Assembly: GCA_947460245.1 (NCBI GenBank)
Contig: CANHGL010000011.1
Coordinates: forward strand, 1-62,427
Direction: 5' to 3'
Origin: Sphingobacteriales bacterium
GTDB lineage: Bacteria; Bacteroidota; Bacteroidia; Chitinophagales; JADIYW01
DNA length: 62,427 nucleotides
Below the pieces are notes generated by a model that was not told the origin of the DNA, ran no database searches, and saw nothing but the letters and a program-made list of their open reading frames with translations. The position numbers and the translations under genes were made by a program. Shown here in pieces: positions 7,635 through 17,291 of the stretch (the stretch's first letter is position 1; every line of letters begins with the position of its first letter).

Positions 7635-7932
7635 ATAACTGTTGTTTTTATTGTTGACAGATAGTTTAAGAAATAACATCTCACTACCCAAACAAAAATA
7701 GGAAATCCTAACATGCCCAGTAGCACTGATACTGAAGTGTTAATTTTATAATAACGGAGGGTGAAGGCTACTGAAAAGATTAAGACTCGGAAAGGGAGTT
7801 AAAAAAGCTGATTTATAGGATTACAAACTAATTACTCCCTATTTAGGAATATCCGAGCATCACCTGGAATTACGTTAAATTATTAATAACCAGCTACAAC
7901 GCAAGCTAATTTTTGAAGAAGTCTAATTTGTC

Positions 7933-8316
7933 TTAAAAAGGTAAGTCGTCATCTACCTGCTGTGCAGGGCCATCTTCCGATGTTGGGGCTGGGGCATTAT
8001 ACTGAGCGGGCTTACTATAATTACTATTTGCTGCACTACCTTGACCGCCCTCAAATTTGTTGATGCGCCAAGCTTTCACATCAGTATACCATTTGCCATT
8101 ATATTCACGACTCTCTACATCGAATTCAACAGATATATCCTTTCCTTCTTCAAAAGCGTTATTAGAGATGAGATCTCCCCACATAGACACACATACCTTT
8201 TTTGGGAATTTGCCATTATCGACTTCAATCACGACATCCTGTTTCTGCCATTTTCCCCTTTGGCTCTCTCCTGTTTGCAATGGTAACACCTTGAATATCT
8301 TCCCACTAATTTCCAT
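7933..8316 (-). CDS. DUF3127 (OB-fold) protein
   Basis: A 127-residue protein typical of Bacteroidota. The DUF3127 domain covers residues 1 to about 95 (MEISGKIFKVLP at the start, then KWQKQDVVIEVDNGKFPKKV). A Gly/Ser/Pro-rich linker follows, ending in the acidic tip DDDLPF. That tip looks like the protein-interaction tail of single-stranded DNA-binding proteins, so a role in DNA transactions is plausible but unproven. A TATCTTCG box lies 16-23 bp upstream of the ATG. The 240-bp gap on its downstream side holds nothing recognisable. Confidence 0.85.
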   Translation of the reverse strand: MEISGKIFKVLPLQTGESQRGKWQKQDVVIEVDNGKFPKKVCVSMWGDLISNNAFEEGKDISVEFDVESREYNGKWYTDVKAWRINKFEGGQGSAANSNYSKPAQYNAPAPTSEDGPAQQVDDDLPF

Positions 8317-8470
8317 AAGATTTATTTTTTGCGAAGATAAAAAAATGAATGAAGATGTTTTGTTAAAAGCATAGGATTTCCTGCTTAATTATCAACAAAG
8401 GCAATCCATAAGTAGAAGAATTAAGCTGCAACAAGAGCTTAGTTGGCTATTCTGATTATCTTTAAGCCCC

Positions 8471-9505
8471 ATGACTGCCCGAACAAGGAATACATTAAAT
8501 TTTCTATCTAAACTACGGTTCAGCAGAGTATGGAATATGCTCCTCGTTTATCTATCTTTTTACCTTACTAAAACATTTAAGAAACCCATACAATTGGGAA
8601 TGCCCTTCTCTATTGCATTCGAACCCACCACCTCCTGCAACCTCCGGTGTCCAGAATGCCCAAGTGGATTGCGCTCCTTTACCAGAGCAACAGGTATGCT
8701 GGAAGAGCGCTTCTTTAAGAAGACCATCGATGAACTTCACAGAGAGCTCACCTATTTAACTTTCTATTTTCAGGGAGAGCCCTATTTACACAAGAACTTT
8801 CTGGATATGGTACAATATGCTGTTGGTAAAAATATCTACACTGCAACCTCCACAAATGGCCATTACCTGAATGATAGCATCTGCCAGAAAACAATAGCCT
8901 CGGGCTTAGACCGCTTAATTATTTCCATTGATGGCACCACACAGGAAACCTATCAGCAATACAGGGTTGGAGGGCAATTAGAAAAAGTGATAGAAGGTGC
9001 GAAAAACATAGTTAGCTGGAAGAAAAAATTAAATGCAAAGACACCCTATATTATCTTCCAATTTTTGGTGGTAAAACCAAATGAACATCAGATTGATGAA
9101 CTTAAATTACTCGCTAAAGAGATAGGGGTCGATGAAGTTATTCTAAAAACAGCACAGGTATATGACTATGTCTATGGGAATGAGCTTATCCCTACTAAAG
9201 AAAAATATTCACGGTACAAAATAAATACCGATGGCACATACAGCATCAAGAATACATTAGCCAATAATTGCTGGAAGCTATGGCATAGCTGCGTGATTAC
9301 CTGGGATGGAAAAGTAGTACCCTGCTGTTTTGATAAAGATGCGCAGCATCAGCTGGGCGACTTGCAAACGCATAACTTCACTGAAATATGGAACAATAAA
9401 TTATACAGAGACTTCCGCACCAAACTGGTAAAAGGCAGAAAAGAAATCGATATCTGTACCAACTGTTCTGAAGGATGCGAGGTGAACTTTAACTATGAAT
9501 TTTAG
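8471..9505 (+). CDS. Radical SAM/SPASM protein
   Basis: 344 residues. The radical SAM cluster motif CxxxCxxC appears as TSCNLRCPECPSG near residue 56, after a hydrophobic N-terminal stretch. A SAM-binding region with FQGEPYLHKNF and the ISIDGTTQETYQQYR strand follow. The C-terminal third is a SPASM domain with cysteines in WHSCVITWDGKVVPCCF and ICTNCSEGC, which would hold auxiliary Fe-S clusters. Such proteins modify peptides, proteins or small metabolites. No precursor peptide is visible next to it, so the substrate is unknown. It is convergent with the GH3 gene, 6 bp away. Confidence 0.88.
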   Translation: MTARTRNTLNFLSKLRFSRVWNMLLVYLSFYLTKTFKKPIQLGMPFSIAFEPTTSCNLRCPECPSGLRSFTRATGMLEERFFKKTIDELHRELTYLTFYFQGEPYLHKNFLDMVQYAVGKNIYTATSTNGHYLNDSICQKTIASGLDRLIISIDGTTQETYQQYRVGGQLEKVIEGAKNIVSWKKKLNAKTPYIIFQFLVVKPNEHQIDELKLLAKEIGVDEVILKTAQVYDYVYGNELIPTKEKYSRYKINTDGTYSIKNTLANNCWKLWHSCVITWDGKVVPCCFDKDAQHQLGDLQTHNFTEIWNNKLYRDFRTKLVKGRKEIDICTNCSEGCEVNFNYEF

Positions 9506-9511
9506 TAGCAG

Positions 9512-12427
9512 CTACTTAAGTATTGCATCATATATTGCTTGTTGAATCTTTGGACGAATCCCTTGTTTGGCAAGCATATTTACTTCCGAAGAAGGATATA
9601 CCCTATTGCATAAAAAAATATATACCAGATTGTATTTCGGATCTGCCCAGACTATAGTACCCGTAAATCCGGTGTGACCAAAAGACTCCGGAGAAGCAGC
9701 CGCACAAGTTGGACCATCCTGTCCAGAAGGAGTAGTCTTATCAAATCCTATGGCACGTCTGTTATTCAGATACTGTTTTGAAGTGAAACCCTTTACTGTA
9801 CCCGGCTCATAATATTTATATCCTCCATAAACACCGCCATTCAGTAAGAGTTGGAAATATTTAGCTAAATCATTGGCGTTGGAAAAGACACCCGCATGTC
9901 CTGCTATACCCCCCAGCAATGCTGCACCCTGGTCATGTACCGTACCCAGCAATAAGGATTGTCTGAAATTTATTTCCAGCTCTGTGGGTATAATCTTATT
10001 GATATCATACCCATTCCAACGCGGATTAAATTGGGTGTAATTCATACCAAGTGGTGCGTATAGATATTTATTTGTCAGATGTTGTAAAGAATCTTTGTAT
10101 ATGTTTTCAATAATTTCTTTCAATAAATAATAGCCTAAATCGCTATACTTATATTCTTTGGACGGATTCAGCGGACAGTTATAAATCATTTGGTAAATAG
10201 AATCCTTAAAAGAATTTTTCAGATACAAGCTATCCAGAATTTTTATAGAGAATATACTATCTGGAATCTTAGTATACCATAAAGAATCCGGAGCACCCAT
10301 ACTATCCAGCGTATTCTTATAAAATGGAATCCATGCGGGTAGTCCTGCCTGGTGACAAAGCATCTCCCGGATTACTATATCTTTCTTATTGGAATGGAGA
10401 GCAGCAGGTAGATAATCCCCCAGCCTTTTATTGATGTCTATTTTACCCAATTCCTGCAATTTCATAATCAAAGGCAGCGTAGCTGTTACCTTGGTTATTG
10501 AGGCAATATCAAAGAGATCTGATGTTTTGGTAGCAATAAAGTTGTCATATGTATGAAATCCAAATGCCTTCTCATAAATAACATTCCCATCTTTTGCAAC
10601 AAGCAACTGACAACCCGGATATACATGGTCATCTATCCCTTTTTGTGCTATAGTATCTATTGCCTTTAACCGGACAGCATCTATGCCTACCTCCAGCGGA
10701 CTACCATATTTTAAACGCATACCTGATATGGTACACACGCCCTCTCCAAACTGGAATTTACCAACACTAACAGGTAGCGTTCCTTCAGCGCCTCTTGCTC
10801 CAAAGATTATCTGAGCACTGACAGATTGAGCGTCTTCATCGTCACTATAACTCACCATGAGCGTAGTATAGTCCTGAAAATATTTCAGGCTATAGGGAGA
10901 GCCCATTACGTTAAGAATAATTGTATTCTGTTGATTAAGTTGCTTAAGAAATGAACGTGCACTCTCTGTCAGCCCAAAATCTTTCGCTGCAAAGCGACTC
11001 ATATTTTGTACACCTACAATTATAAGTTGATAATCCTTTAGGGCAGGTAGCATTGCATTTAAAGCATTTAAAGATGTTTCTTTGGGAATAAAGAAATGAT
11101 CTACTTGAGCATACTTATCGATGGTGTTCGAGAATATAGTGGGCTTACTACTTCCAATTCCAACATGTGCAATACGCTTTTGCAAATTCACGACAGGAAT
11201 ATGATATGCAGAATCTCTAACTACAGTAATAGCATTCTCTATCAACTTAAACTTTAGAAACTTTGAAGAATCACTATTGATATCCCCTGCGATAGCCTCT
11301 AGTTGTATTGGACTGTATCTGCTTAAGCCCAGCCAGTACTTTGCCAGTAATATCTTTCGAACATGACGATCAATCATCTCTTCTGTAATTACAGAATCCT
11401 GCACAGCGCAACGCATGCCTTCCAGCGCACTATCTACATTCTCCGGAAAAACCAAAACATCACATCCTGCATTAATCGCCATTACTTCAGCGATACCTGA
11501 TGGATAATACTTGGCAACTCCTTTCATATTTAAGGCATCCGTAAAAATCAATCCTTCAAATCCCATTGAATCCACCAGCTTCTCCTGGACTATCTTGTGT
11601 GATAAGGTAGCAGGAAAGTTAGGGGCAGGATCTAAGGCTAATACATTTAGGTGAGAAACCATCACACTGCCTACACCGTAACGAATTAACTGACGGAATG
11701 GATATAATTCCACAGTCTCCAATCTCTCCATACTATGTTTTACTACAGGAAGGTCTTTATGGGAATCGACATCTGTATCTCCATGACCAGGGAAATGTTT
11801 AGCGCTGGCAAGTATATTACCATCCTGTAATCCCATCATGTACATCAAACCCCTCCTTGTAACTGCAAATTTATTATCACCAAAGGCACGATCATTGATA
11901 ACTGGATTATTGGGATTACTATTTACATCTATATCCGGTGCAAAATTGATATGGATACCTATGCGGCGCATCTGCCGGGCAATCTCTTTACCCATGTCAT
12001 ATACCAAATGCACATTGTCTATTGCACCTAATGCCAACTGCCTTGGATAAGAGATTGTACTATCCAGTCGCATGCCCAGACCCCATTCACCATCAAAACC
12101 TATCCACAGTGGCAACTTGCTTAGCGCCTGATACCGATTAGTTAGTTCTGCCTGTTTCTGAGGGGTACCCTGAAAAAAAATCAGTCCTCCTATTTTATAG
12201 TCTAATATATATTTTTCAATTGACTGATAATGCGTCTCATCCTTATTGGAATAGGCTGCTACCATGAATAATTGTCCAATTTTTTCATCCAATGTCATCC
12301 CATTCAGGATGGAATCTACCCATGTATTATTGGTATCCTTCAGGTAGGGTGGCAAGGAGGCGTTAGACAGCAAGGGTGTCAGCAGACAAAAAATACAAAA
12401 AAACAAATGAAACCCAGTCCTTCTCAT
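9512..12427 (-). CDS. GH3 beta-N-acetylhexosaminidase-like / serine beta-lactamase-like fusion
   Basis: 971 residues with a Sec signal peptide. Residues about 30-370 are a GH3 catalytic domain of NagZ type: KHFPGHGDTDVDSH (general acid/base loop) near residue 216, and nucleophile Asp in IFTDALNMKG near 297. A GH3 C-terminal-like domain follows to about 560. Residues about 590-970 are a class C beta-lactamase/esterase-type serine hydrolase: SITK (SxxK) near 642, YSD (YxN position) near 760 and HTG near 917. The pairing suggests periplasmic processing of muropeptides or amino sugars. The architecture is known in Bacteroidota. It is divergent from mutL with a 171-bp promoter gap. Confidence 0.9.
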   Translation of the reverse strand: MRRTGFHLFFCIFCLLTPLLSNASLPPYLKDTNNTWVDSILNGMTLDEKIGQLFMVAAYSNKDETHYQSIEKYILDYKIGGLIFFQGTPQKQAELTNRYQALSKLPLWIGFDGEWGLGMRLDSTISYPRQLALGAIDNVHLVYDMGKEIARQMRRIGIHINFAPDIDVNSNPNNPVINDRAFGDNKFAVTRRGLMYMMGLQDGNILASAKHFPGHGDTDVDSHKDLPVVKHSMERLETVELYPFRQLIRYGVGSVMVSHLNVLALDPAPNFPATLSHKIVQEKLVDSMGFEGLIFTDALNMKGVAKYYPSGIAEVMAINAGCDVLVFPENVDSALEGMRCAVQDSVITEEMIDRHVRKILLAKYWLGLSRYSPIQLEAIAGDINSDSSKFLKFKLIENAITVVRDSAYHIPVVNLQKRIAHVGIGSSKPTIFSNTIDKYAQVDHFFIPKETSLNALNAMLPALKDYQLIIVGVQNMSRFAAKDFGLTESARSFLKQLNQQNTIILNVMGSPYSLKYFQDYTTLMVSYSDDEDAQSVSAQIIFGARGAEGTLPVSVGKFQFGEGVCTISGMRLKYGSPLEVGIDAVRLKAIDTIAQKGIDDHVYPGCQLLVAKDGNVIYEKAFGFHTYDNFIATKTSDLFDIASITKVTATLPLIMKLQELGKIDINKRLGDYLPAALHSNKKDIVIREMLCHQAGLPAWIPFYKNTLDSMGAPDSLWYTKIPDSIFSIKILDSLYLKNSFKDSIYQMIYNCPLNPSKEYKYSDLGYYLLKEIIENIYKDSLQHLTNKYLYAPLGMNYTQFNPRWNGYDINKIIPTELEINFRQSLLLGTVHDQGAALLGGIAGHAGVFSNANDLAKYFQLLLNGGVYGGYKYYEPGTVKGFTSKQYLNNRRAIGFDKTTPSGQDGPTCAAASPESFGHTGFTGTIVWADPKYNLVYIFLCNRVYPSSEVNMLAKQGIRPKIQQAIYDAILK

Positions 12428-12598
12428 AGTACTTTAACGCTATATAATAGCATATTGGTTCAAACATACTAAAATTCCACCCTGATTTGCACAAGAAAGT
12501 TTAAACGCTGTTGAAAAGGCCTTTTTTCTTGTTTATTTCACAGCTAATAACAGAAATTAATAAAGGGTAACGGGCAGTATTTCGTATTTTGTGCCTGT

Positions 12599-14464
12599 AT
12601 GTCTGACATTATCCGCTTATTGCCCGATGCTATTGCCAATCAGATTGCTGCAGGGGAAGTCATCCAGCGTCCTGCCTCAGTGGTAAAGGAATTACTGGAA
12701 AATAGTGTGGATTCCGGAGCAAAAAATATACAACTCATTTTAAAAGATGCAGGTAGAACGCTAATCCAGGTAGTAGATGATGGATGTGGTATGAGTGAGA
12801 CGGATGCACGTATGTGTTTTGAGCGACATGCCACCTCGAAAATAAAGAAGATAGAAGATCTCTTCTCTTTATACACTTTTGGGTTTCGCGGAGAAGCAAT
12901 GGCATCCATCGCAGCAGTGGCACAGGTGGAAATGAAAACAAGATTGCATGATCAAGAAGTTGGAAATATCTTGATTATTGAGGGCTCTAAAATAGTATTG
13001 CAAGAAGCGTGCTCTCATAATTCAGGTACATCTATAGCTGTCAAAAATTTATTCTTTAATGTTCCTGCGAGAAGAAACTTTCTCAAGTCGAATCAGATTG
13101 AAACCAAGCATGTTTTTGATGAGTTCATACATGTGGCTCTGTCAAATCCATCTGTCTTCTTCTCCCTGCATCACAACGGGCATGAAGTTTATCATTTGAA
13201 ACCAGGTAATATCCGCCAGCGGATTGTAAGTATTTTTGGAAAAAATTATAACGAGAAACTAGTGCCTATTGAAGAAATCACGGACTACGTAAGTGTTCGT
13301 GGATTTATCGGCAAGCCGGAAGTAAGTAAAAAAACACGCGGAGAGCAGTTTTTTTTCGTTAATAACCGTTTCATCAAAAATAATTTCCTAAATCATGCTA
13401 TATCTAAAGCATACGAGGGAATGATCAGCGAACGTAATTTTCCGTTTTATTGTCTATTCATTGATATACAGCCGGATGCTATAGATATCAATGTGCACCC
13501 TACAAAGCAGGAAATTAAATTTGAAGATGAGAAATCGATTTACCTGTTATTAAATGCCGCAGCAAAACACGGACTATCACAATATAGTGTAATGCCTACC
13601 ATAGACTTTGAGCATGAATCTACGTTTAATCAATTGGTAGACGAACGTGTGTATAATGAACAACCTTTTAAGGTGGTGCAATCCAAGATAAACAGCGAAC
13701 CTCATACCAAAGGATCTTATTTTTCTCCATTTGACAAAGATATACCTGCAACCCAGCGCAGCGACTTTGATGAATGGAAGAGCTTATATGAATTAGATTC
13801 CGAGACTGAAGAGAAGACACTAACCATCCGCAGTAAGATGGATCAGTTTGAAGCATTGGAACATGAGAATGAAATCTCGAATAATCCATTCAAAGATGAG
13901 CGCTTTGAGCCTATACAACTTCACGAGCGATATATCCTTACACAAATAAAGAGTGGGTATATCTTGGTGGATCAGCAAAAAGCACATCAGCGTATTCTTT
14001 TTGAACAATACCTAAGGAATCTTGCTCACCACCCGGCTTCGACGCAGAAAATATTATTTCCTAAATCGCTGGAACTCAACAACAGCGATACAGAACTACT
14101 AAAAGAGCTACTCCCTGAGCTGAAAGTACTGGGCTTTGATATTGAATTTTTTGGAAATACTACTTTTGTAATTCATGGGATGCCAACAGATCTTAAAGAT
14201 GAAAATGAAACTCAGTTAATCGAAAAAATGCTGGAGGACTTTAAGACCACAAGTAAGCTGGAAGGATTTGATAAAAGAAAAAATGTAGCCAGGACACTTG
14301 CTTACCAGACAGCCGTAAAATGCGGAAGAACACTCGATAAAAATAGAATGCAGCAAATTATAGATGAACTATTTGCCTGCGAGCAGCCTACTATAAATCC
14401 CGCAGGTCATGCAACATTTATACAGTATACCTTTGACGAAATTGAACGTAAGTTTAATAGTTAA
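12599..14464 (+). CDS. mutL: DNA mismatch repair protein MutL
   Basis: 621 residues. The GHKL ATPase domain is intact: IANQIAAGEVIQRPASVVKE (start of motif I), ELLENSVDSGA, DDGCGM, and the ATP lid GFRGEAMASIAAVA. The S5-like transducer domain holds FFFVNNRFIKN and NVHPTKQEIKF. A linker runs from about 335 to 440, then the C-terminal dimerisation domain. At the usual endonuclease motif (consensus DQHx3Ex4E) this protein reads DQQKAHQRILFE near residue 457, so the His and the first Glu are both Gln. The late CPHGRPT-like motif is also altered (NPAGHATF). It probably acts as a mismatch-repair matchmaker. Metal-dependent nicking is doubtful. Confidence 0.95.
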   Translation: MSDIIRLLPDAIANQIAAGEVIQRPASVVKELLENSVDSGAKNIQLILKDAGRTLIQVVDDGCGMSETDARMCFERHATSKIKKIEDLFSLYTFGFRGEAMASIAAVAQVEMKTRLHDQEVGNILIIEGSKIVLQEACSHNSGTSIAVKNLFFNVPARRNFLKSNQIETKHVFDEFIHVALSNPSVFFSLHHNGHEVYHLKPGNIRQRIVSIFGKNYNEKLVPIEEITDYVSVRGFIGKPEVSKKTRGEQFFFVNNRFIKNNFLNHAISKAYEGMISERNFPFYCLFIDIQPDAIDINVHPTKQEIKFEDEKSIYLLLNAAAKHGLSQYSVMPTIDFEHESTFNQLVDERVYNEQPFKVVQSKINSEPHTKGSYFSPFDKDIPATQRSDFDEWKSLYELDSETEEKTLTIRSKMDQFEALEHENEISNNPFKDERFEPIQLHERYILTQIKSGYILVDQQKAHQRILFEQYLRNLAHHPASTQKILFPKSLELNNSDTELLKELLPELKVLGFDIEFFGNTTFVIHGMPTDLKDENETQLIEKMLEDFKTTSKLEGFDKRKNVARTLAYQTAVKCGRTLDKNRMQQIIDELFACEQPTINPAGHATFIQYTFDEIERKFNS

Positions 14465-14488
14465 TTTAACTTTTTAAGAAAAATAGAA

Positions 14489-15184
14489 ATGCGATTCCTT
14501 TCCAATATAACCCCTGTAGTAAAGAACTTACTGATACTAAATGGCCTTGTATTTATTGCCTGTCTGATCTACCCAAATTTAACAGAGCTACTGGCTATGC
14601 ACTATCCCAGTAATCCGGATTTCAAGCCATGGCAATTGGTAACACACATGTTTACACATGGAGGCTTCATGCATATTCTATTTAATATGTATGCACTGTA
14701 TAATTTTGGCGCTATACTCGAAAATGATAGAGTACTTGGCAGTAACCGCTTTGCATTCTTATATTTATTCTCAGGGTTTGGTGCTATTTTTATACATCTC
14801 GCTGTTAATATATTTATGGTCTATCATTATACAGGTCAAATTTTTTTTGATAATGAAAGTATCGCAAATTTATCCTTGAGTAAAGATGCCTTAGGAAATC
14901 TTTCCAGTATCTACTACTCAGGTGTAGTGGGAGCATCTGGCGCTATATACGGTCTACTTGCTGCATTTGGTTATCTTTTCCCCAATGCACCTTTAATGTT
15001 TTTATTTATTCCGGTTCCTATAAAAGCAAAATACATGATCCCTTTAGTTATTATTGCCTATGATATTGCCTTTGCACAATATGGACTGGATAATGTAGCA
15101 CACTATGCGCATATTGGAGGAGCACTCTTTGGATTTTTGTTGGTACTATTCTGGAATAAAACTAACAAACAAACATTCTATTAA
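14489..15184 (+). CDS. Rhomboid intramembrane serine protease
   Basis: 231 residues, polytopic. The catalytic dyad is visible: Ser in GVVGASGAIYG near residue 150, and His in HYAHIGGALFGF near 206. The HGGFMHILFNMYALYNFG segment after the first helix is the family oxyanion-side motif. It would cleave transmembrane substrates within the inner membrane. It starts 24 bp after mutL, in tandem with a second rhomboid gene. The substrate is unknown. Confidence 0.92.
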   Translation: MRFLSNITPVVKNLLILNGLVFIACLIYPNLTELLAMHYPSNPDFKPWQLVTHMFTHGGFMHILFNMYALYNFGAILENDRVLGSNRFAFLYLFSGFGAIFIHLAVNIFMVYHYTGQIFFDNESIANLSLSKDALGNLSSIYYSGVVGASGAIYGLLAAFGYLFPNAPLMFLFIPVPIKAKYMIPLVIIAYDIAFAQYGLDNVAHYAHIGGALFGFLLVLFWNKTNKQTFY

Positions 15185-15226
15185 TTTTAAAGTAATCTCC
15201 TAAGTTTCATTCTGAATTTATACATT

Positions 15227-16138
15227 ATGCACGGCAACTCCATTTGGGATGATATTCGGTGGCAACTTCGATTTGGATCTTCGCTGATCAGGTTAATCAT
15301 CATTAATATTATTGTATTCATTGTTATTAACCTCTTGCATCTTTTTGCGTATATCTTTCAGAAAGAAATAGGATTTGACATAACGGAATTTCTTTCCTTA
15401 TACGCTGCACCCGAACGATTTGTTACACACCCGTGGGGTATACTTACATATATGTTCGTCCATGAGAGTTTTTGGCATATCCTATGGAATGTATTAGGGC
15501 TCTATTGGTTTGGACAGATTGTTCAGGATACGATTGGTAAATCTAAGATTATACCTATCTACCTGATGGGGGGCATTGCCGGTGGCTTACTTTACATGCT
15601 TGCATTTAATACTTTACCTGTTTTTAGCACGCTTACAAGTACCGCATTTTGTTTTGGTGCCTCTGCTGCCGTTATGGCTATTGTTTTGTCTGCTGCTACC
15701 ATTGCTCCAAATTATGAACTGCTCCTCTTTCTGATTGGCCCGGTAAAAATAAAATGGATAGCATTAGCCTATATTATCCTGGATCTAATCAATATACAGC
15801 ATGGTAATCCTGGCGGACATATCGCCCATCTTGGTGGCGCTTTATTTGGATTTATCTATATTCGACAACTGCAACGTGGAACTGATTTAGGAAAAATATA
15901 TTATCTGCTCTCTGATTTCTTTTCTTCCTTACTACAGAAAAAAGATAAATTACGGGTAGCCTACAAGAAAAAAACTGCTAGTGCTAATACAAAAAAGAGT
16001 ACTGAGGCATTAAAAAAAGGAGCCAATGAGCAACAACAGGAAAGACTGAATGCCATATTAGATAAGATCAATCGCTCTAGCTATGACAGCCTATCCAAAG
16101 AGGAAAAAGAATTTTTATTTAAGATGAGTCAGGAGTAA
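15227..16138 (+). CDS. Rhomboid family intramembrane protease, second copy with C-terminal tail
   Basis: 303 residues. The membrane core carries HESFWHILWNVLGLYWFG, the Ser motif as FGASAAVMAI near residue 144 (GASA rather than GASG), and His in GHIAHLGGALFGF near 203. The dyad is therefore present and activity is likely. From about residue 225 a basic cytoplasmic tail follows, ending in a helix-rich segment (ERLNAILDKINRSSYDSLSK) typical of Bacteroidota rhomboids. It lies 42 bp after the first rhomboid gene and 24 bp before the EEP gene, and probably forms one operon with them. Confidence 0.88.
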   Translation: MHGNSIWDDIRWQLRFGSSLIRLIIINIIVFIVINLLHLFAYIFQKEIGFDITEFLSLYAAPERFVTHPWGILTYMFVHESFWHILWNVLGLYWFGQIVQDTIGKSKIIPIYLMGGIAGGLLYMLAFNTLPVFSTLTSTAFCFGASAAVMAIVLSAATIAPNYELLLFLIGPVKIKWIALAYIILDLINIQHGNPGGHIAHLGGALFGFIYIRQLQRGTDLGKIYYLLSDFFSSLLQKKDKLRVAYKKKTASANTKKSTEALKKGANEQQQERLNAILDKINRSSYDSLSKEEKEFLFKMSQE

Positions 16139-16162
16139 CTCGAATTCAAAAAATTATCACTA

Positions 16163-17290
16163 ATGAAGTTTCTAAAGTGGCTATTATCTTTTACATCCCG
16201 CACCGTAAATATTATTTTTATTGTGCTCTTATTTGTTAGTCTCTCCGCATCTTATATCAGCCCACTTAAAATTTGGTTCCTTCCATTCTGGGGTCTTTTG
16301 CTGCCCTTATTTGTAGGCTTTAATCTTGTATTTGTAGTGGTTTGGATATTGCGCAGGCGTTATTTCGCGGTTGTATCCTTAATCGCTATAGGCTTCTGTC
16401 TTCCGCAGTTGTTCAAGCTATGTGCAACCAACTTAGGAAGACCAACAAAGCCTGATGAGCGAGTAAAAACATTGAAAGTCCTTTCTTATAATGTTCGTGA
16501 TTTCGATCTTTATAACTGGAGCGATAATGTAAATTCTAAAGAAAAAATATTTCAAACTATTCGCGATAAAAATCCTGATGTGATATGTTTTCAGGAATTC
16601 TATAACGATACGACGGTAGAGTTTAATACCGTAAAGCAATTGCAACAACTTGGATACAGCTATTATTTCTTTACTAAAGAACTAGTCTTAAGAGGAACCG
16701 ATGAATGGGGTATTGCTTTATTTTCCAAGACTCCTTTAAAAAGCTATGGGAATATTGTAAAACAAACTTTTAAAACTGGATATGGGAGGAAACCATTTAA
16801 AGGATTATATGCAGATATCCAGTTTGGCGATACAGAGGTTAGGATTATAAATGTACATCTACAATCTGTATATTTTGGAGAGAGAGAATATGAAACCATA
16901 GACGAATTCCGTTCCACCCAGAATCTCGATGAACACGGTGCGAGGAGTATTGCCAGGAAATTAAAACAAGCATTCCGGCGGCGGGCTCAACAAGCAGATG
17001 AGTTGAGTAGTTTTCTGAAAAAACAGGATAAACCCATTATACTTTGCGGAGATTTAAATGATTTACCAAACTCTTATGCTTCCAATGTAATATCGGAGAA
17101 CCTGAAAGATGCATTTCTTAACTATGGATTTGGCATTGGTCATACTTATAATGGAAAAATTCCATTCTTAAGAATAGACAGAATATTAACTTCTCCGGCT
17201 TTTATAATCCATGATTTCAAAGTCATACACAATAAGATTTCTGATCACTTTCCCATTTTTATGGAGTGCTCTTTTACTAAAGCTGAATAG
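16163..17290 (+). CDS. Membrane-anchored endonuclease/exonuclease/phosphatase family protein
   Basis: 375 residues. Three hydrophobic N-terminal segments (about 10-35, 38-60 and 65-85) anchor the protein. The EEP fold follows: VLSYNVRDFD with the metal-ligand Asn, PDVICFQEF with Glu, ILCGDLNDLP with Asp and Asn, and SDHFPIFME with the catalytic His at the end. The substrate may be a phospholipid, phosphoinositide-like molecule, or DNA; the sequence does not tell. It is last in the mutL-rhomboid-rhomboid run and convergent with the GT2 gene 1 bp away. Confidence 0.85.
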   Translation: MKFLKWLLSFTSRTVNIIFIVLLFVSLSASYISPLKIWFLPFWGLLLPLFVGFNLVFVVVWILRRRYFAVVSLIAIGFCLPQLFKLCATNLGRPTKPDERVKTLKVLSYNVRDFDLYNWSDNVNSKEKIFQTIRDKNPDVICFQEFYNDTTVEFNTVKQLQQLGYSYYFFTKELVLRGTDEWGIALFSKTPLKSYGNIVKQTFKTGYGRKPFKGLYADIQFGDTEVRIINVHLQSVYFGEREYETIDEFRSTQNLDEHGARSIARKLKQAFRRRAQQADELSSFLKKQDKPIILCGDLNDLPNSYASNVISENLKDAFLNYGFGIGHTYNGKIPFLRIDRILTSPAFIIHDFKVIHNKISDHFPIFMECSFTKAE

Positions 17291-17291
17291 G

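Noticed and set aside
7692-7932. Possible small gene or RNA in the 240-bp gap before DUF3127
   Set aside because: No open frame with a plausible start and no stable hairpin stood out.
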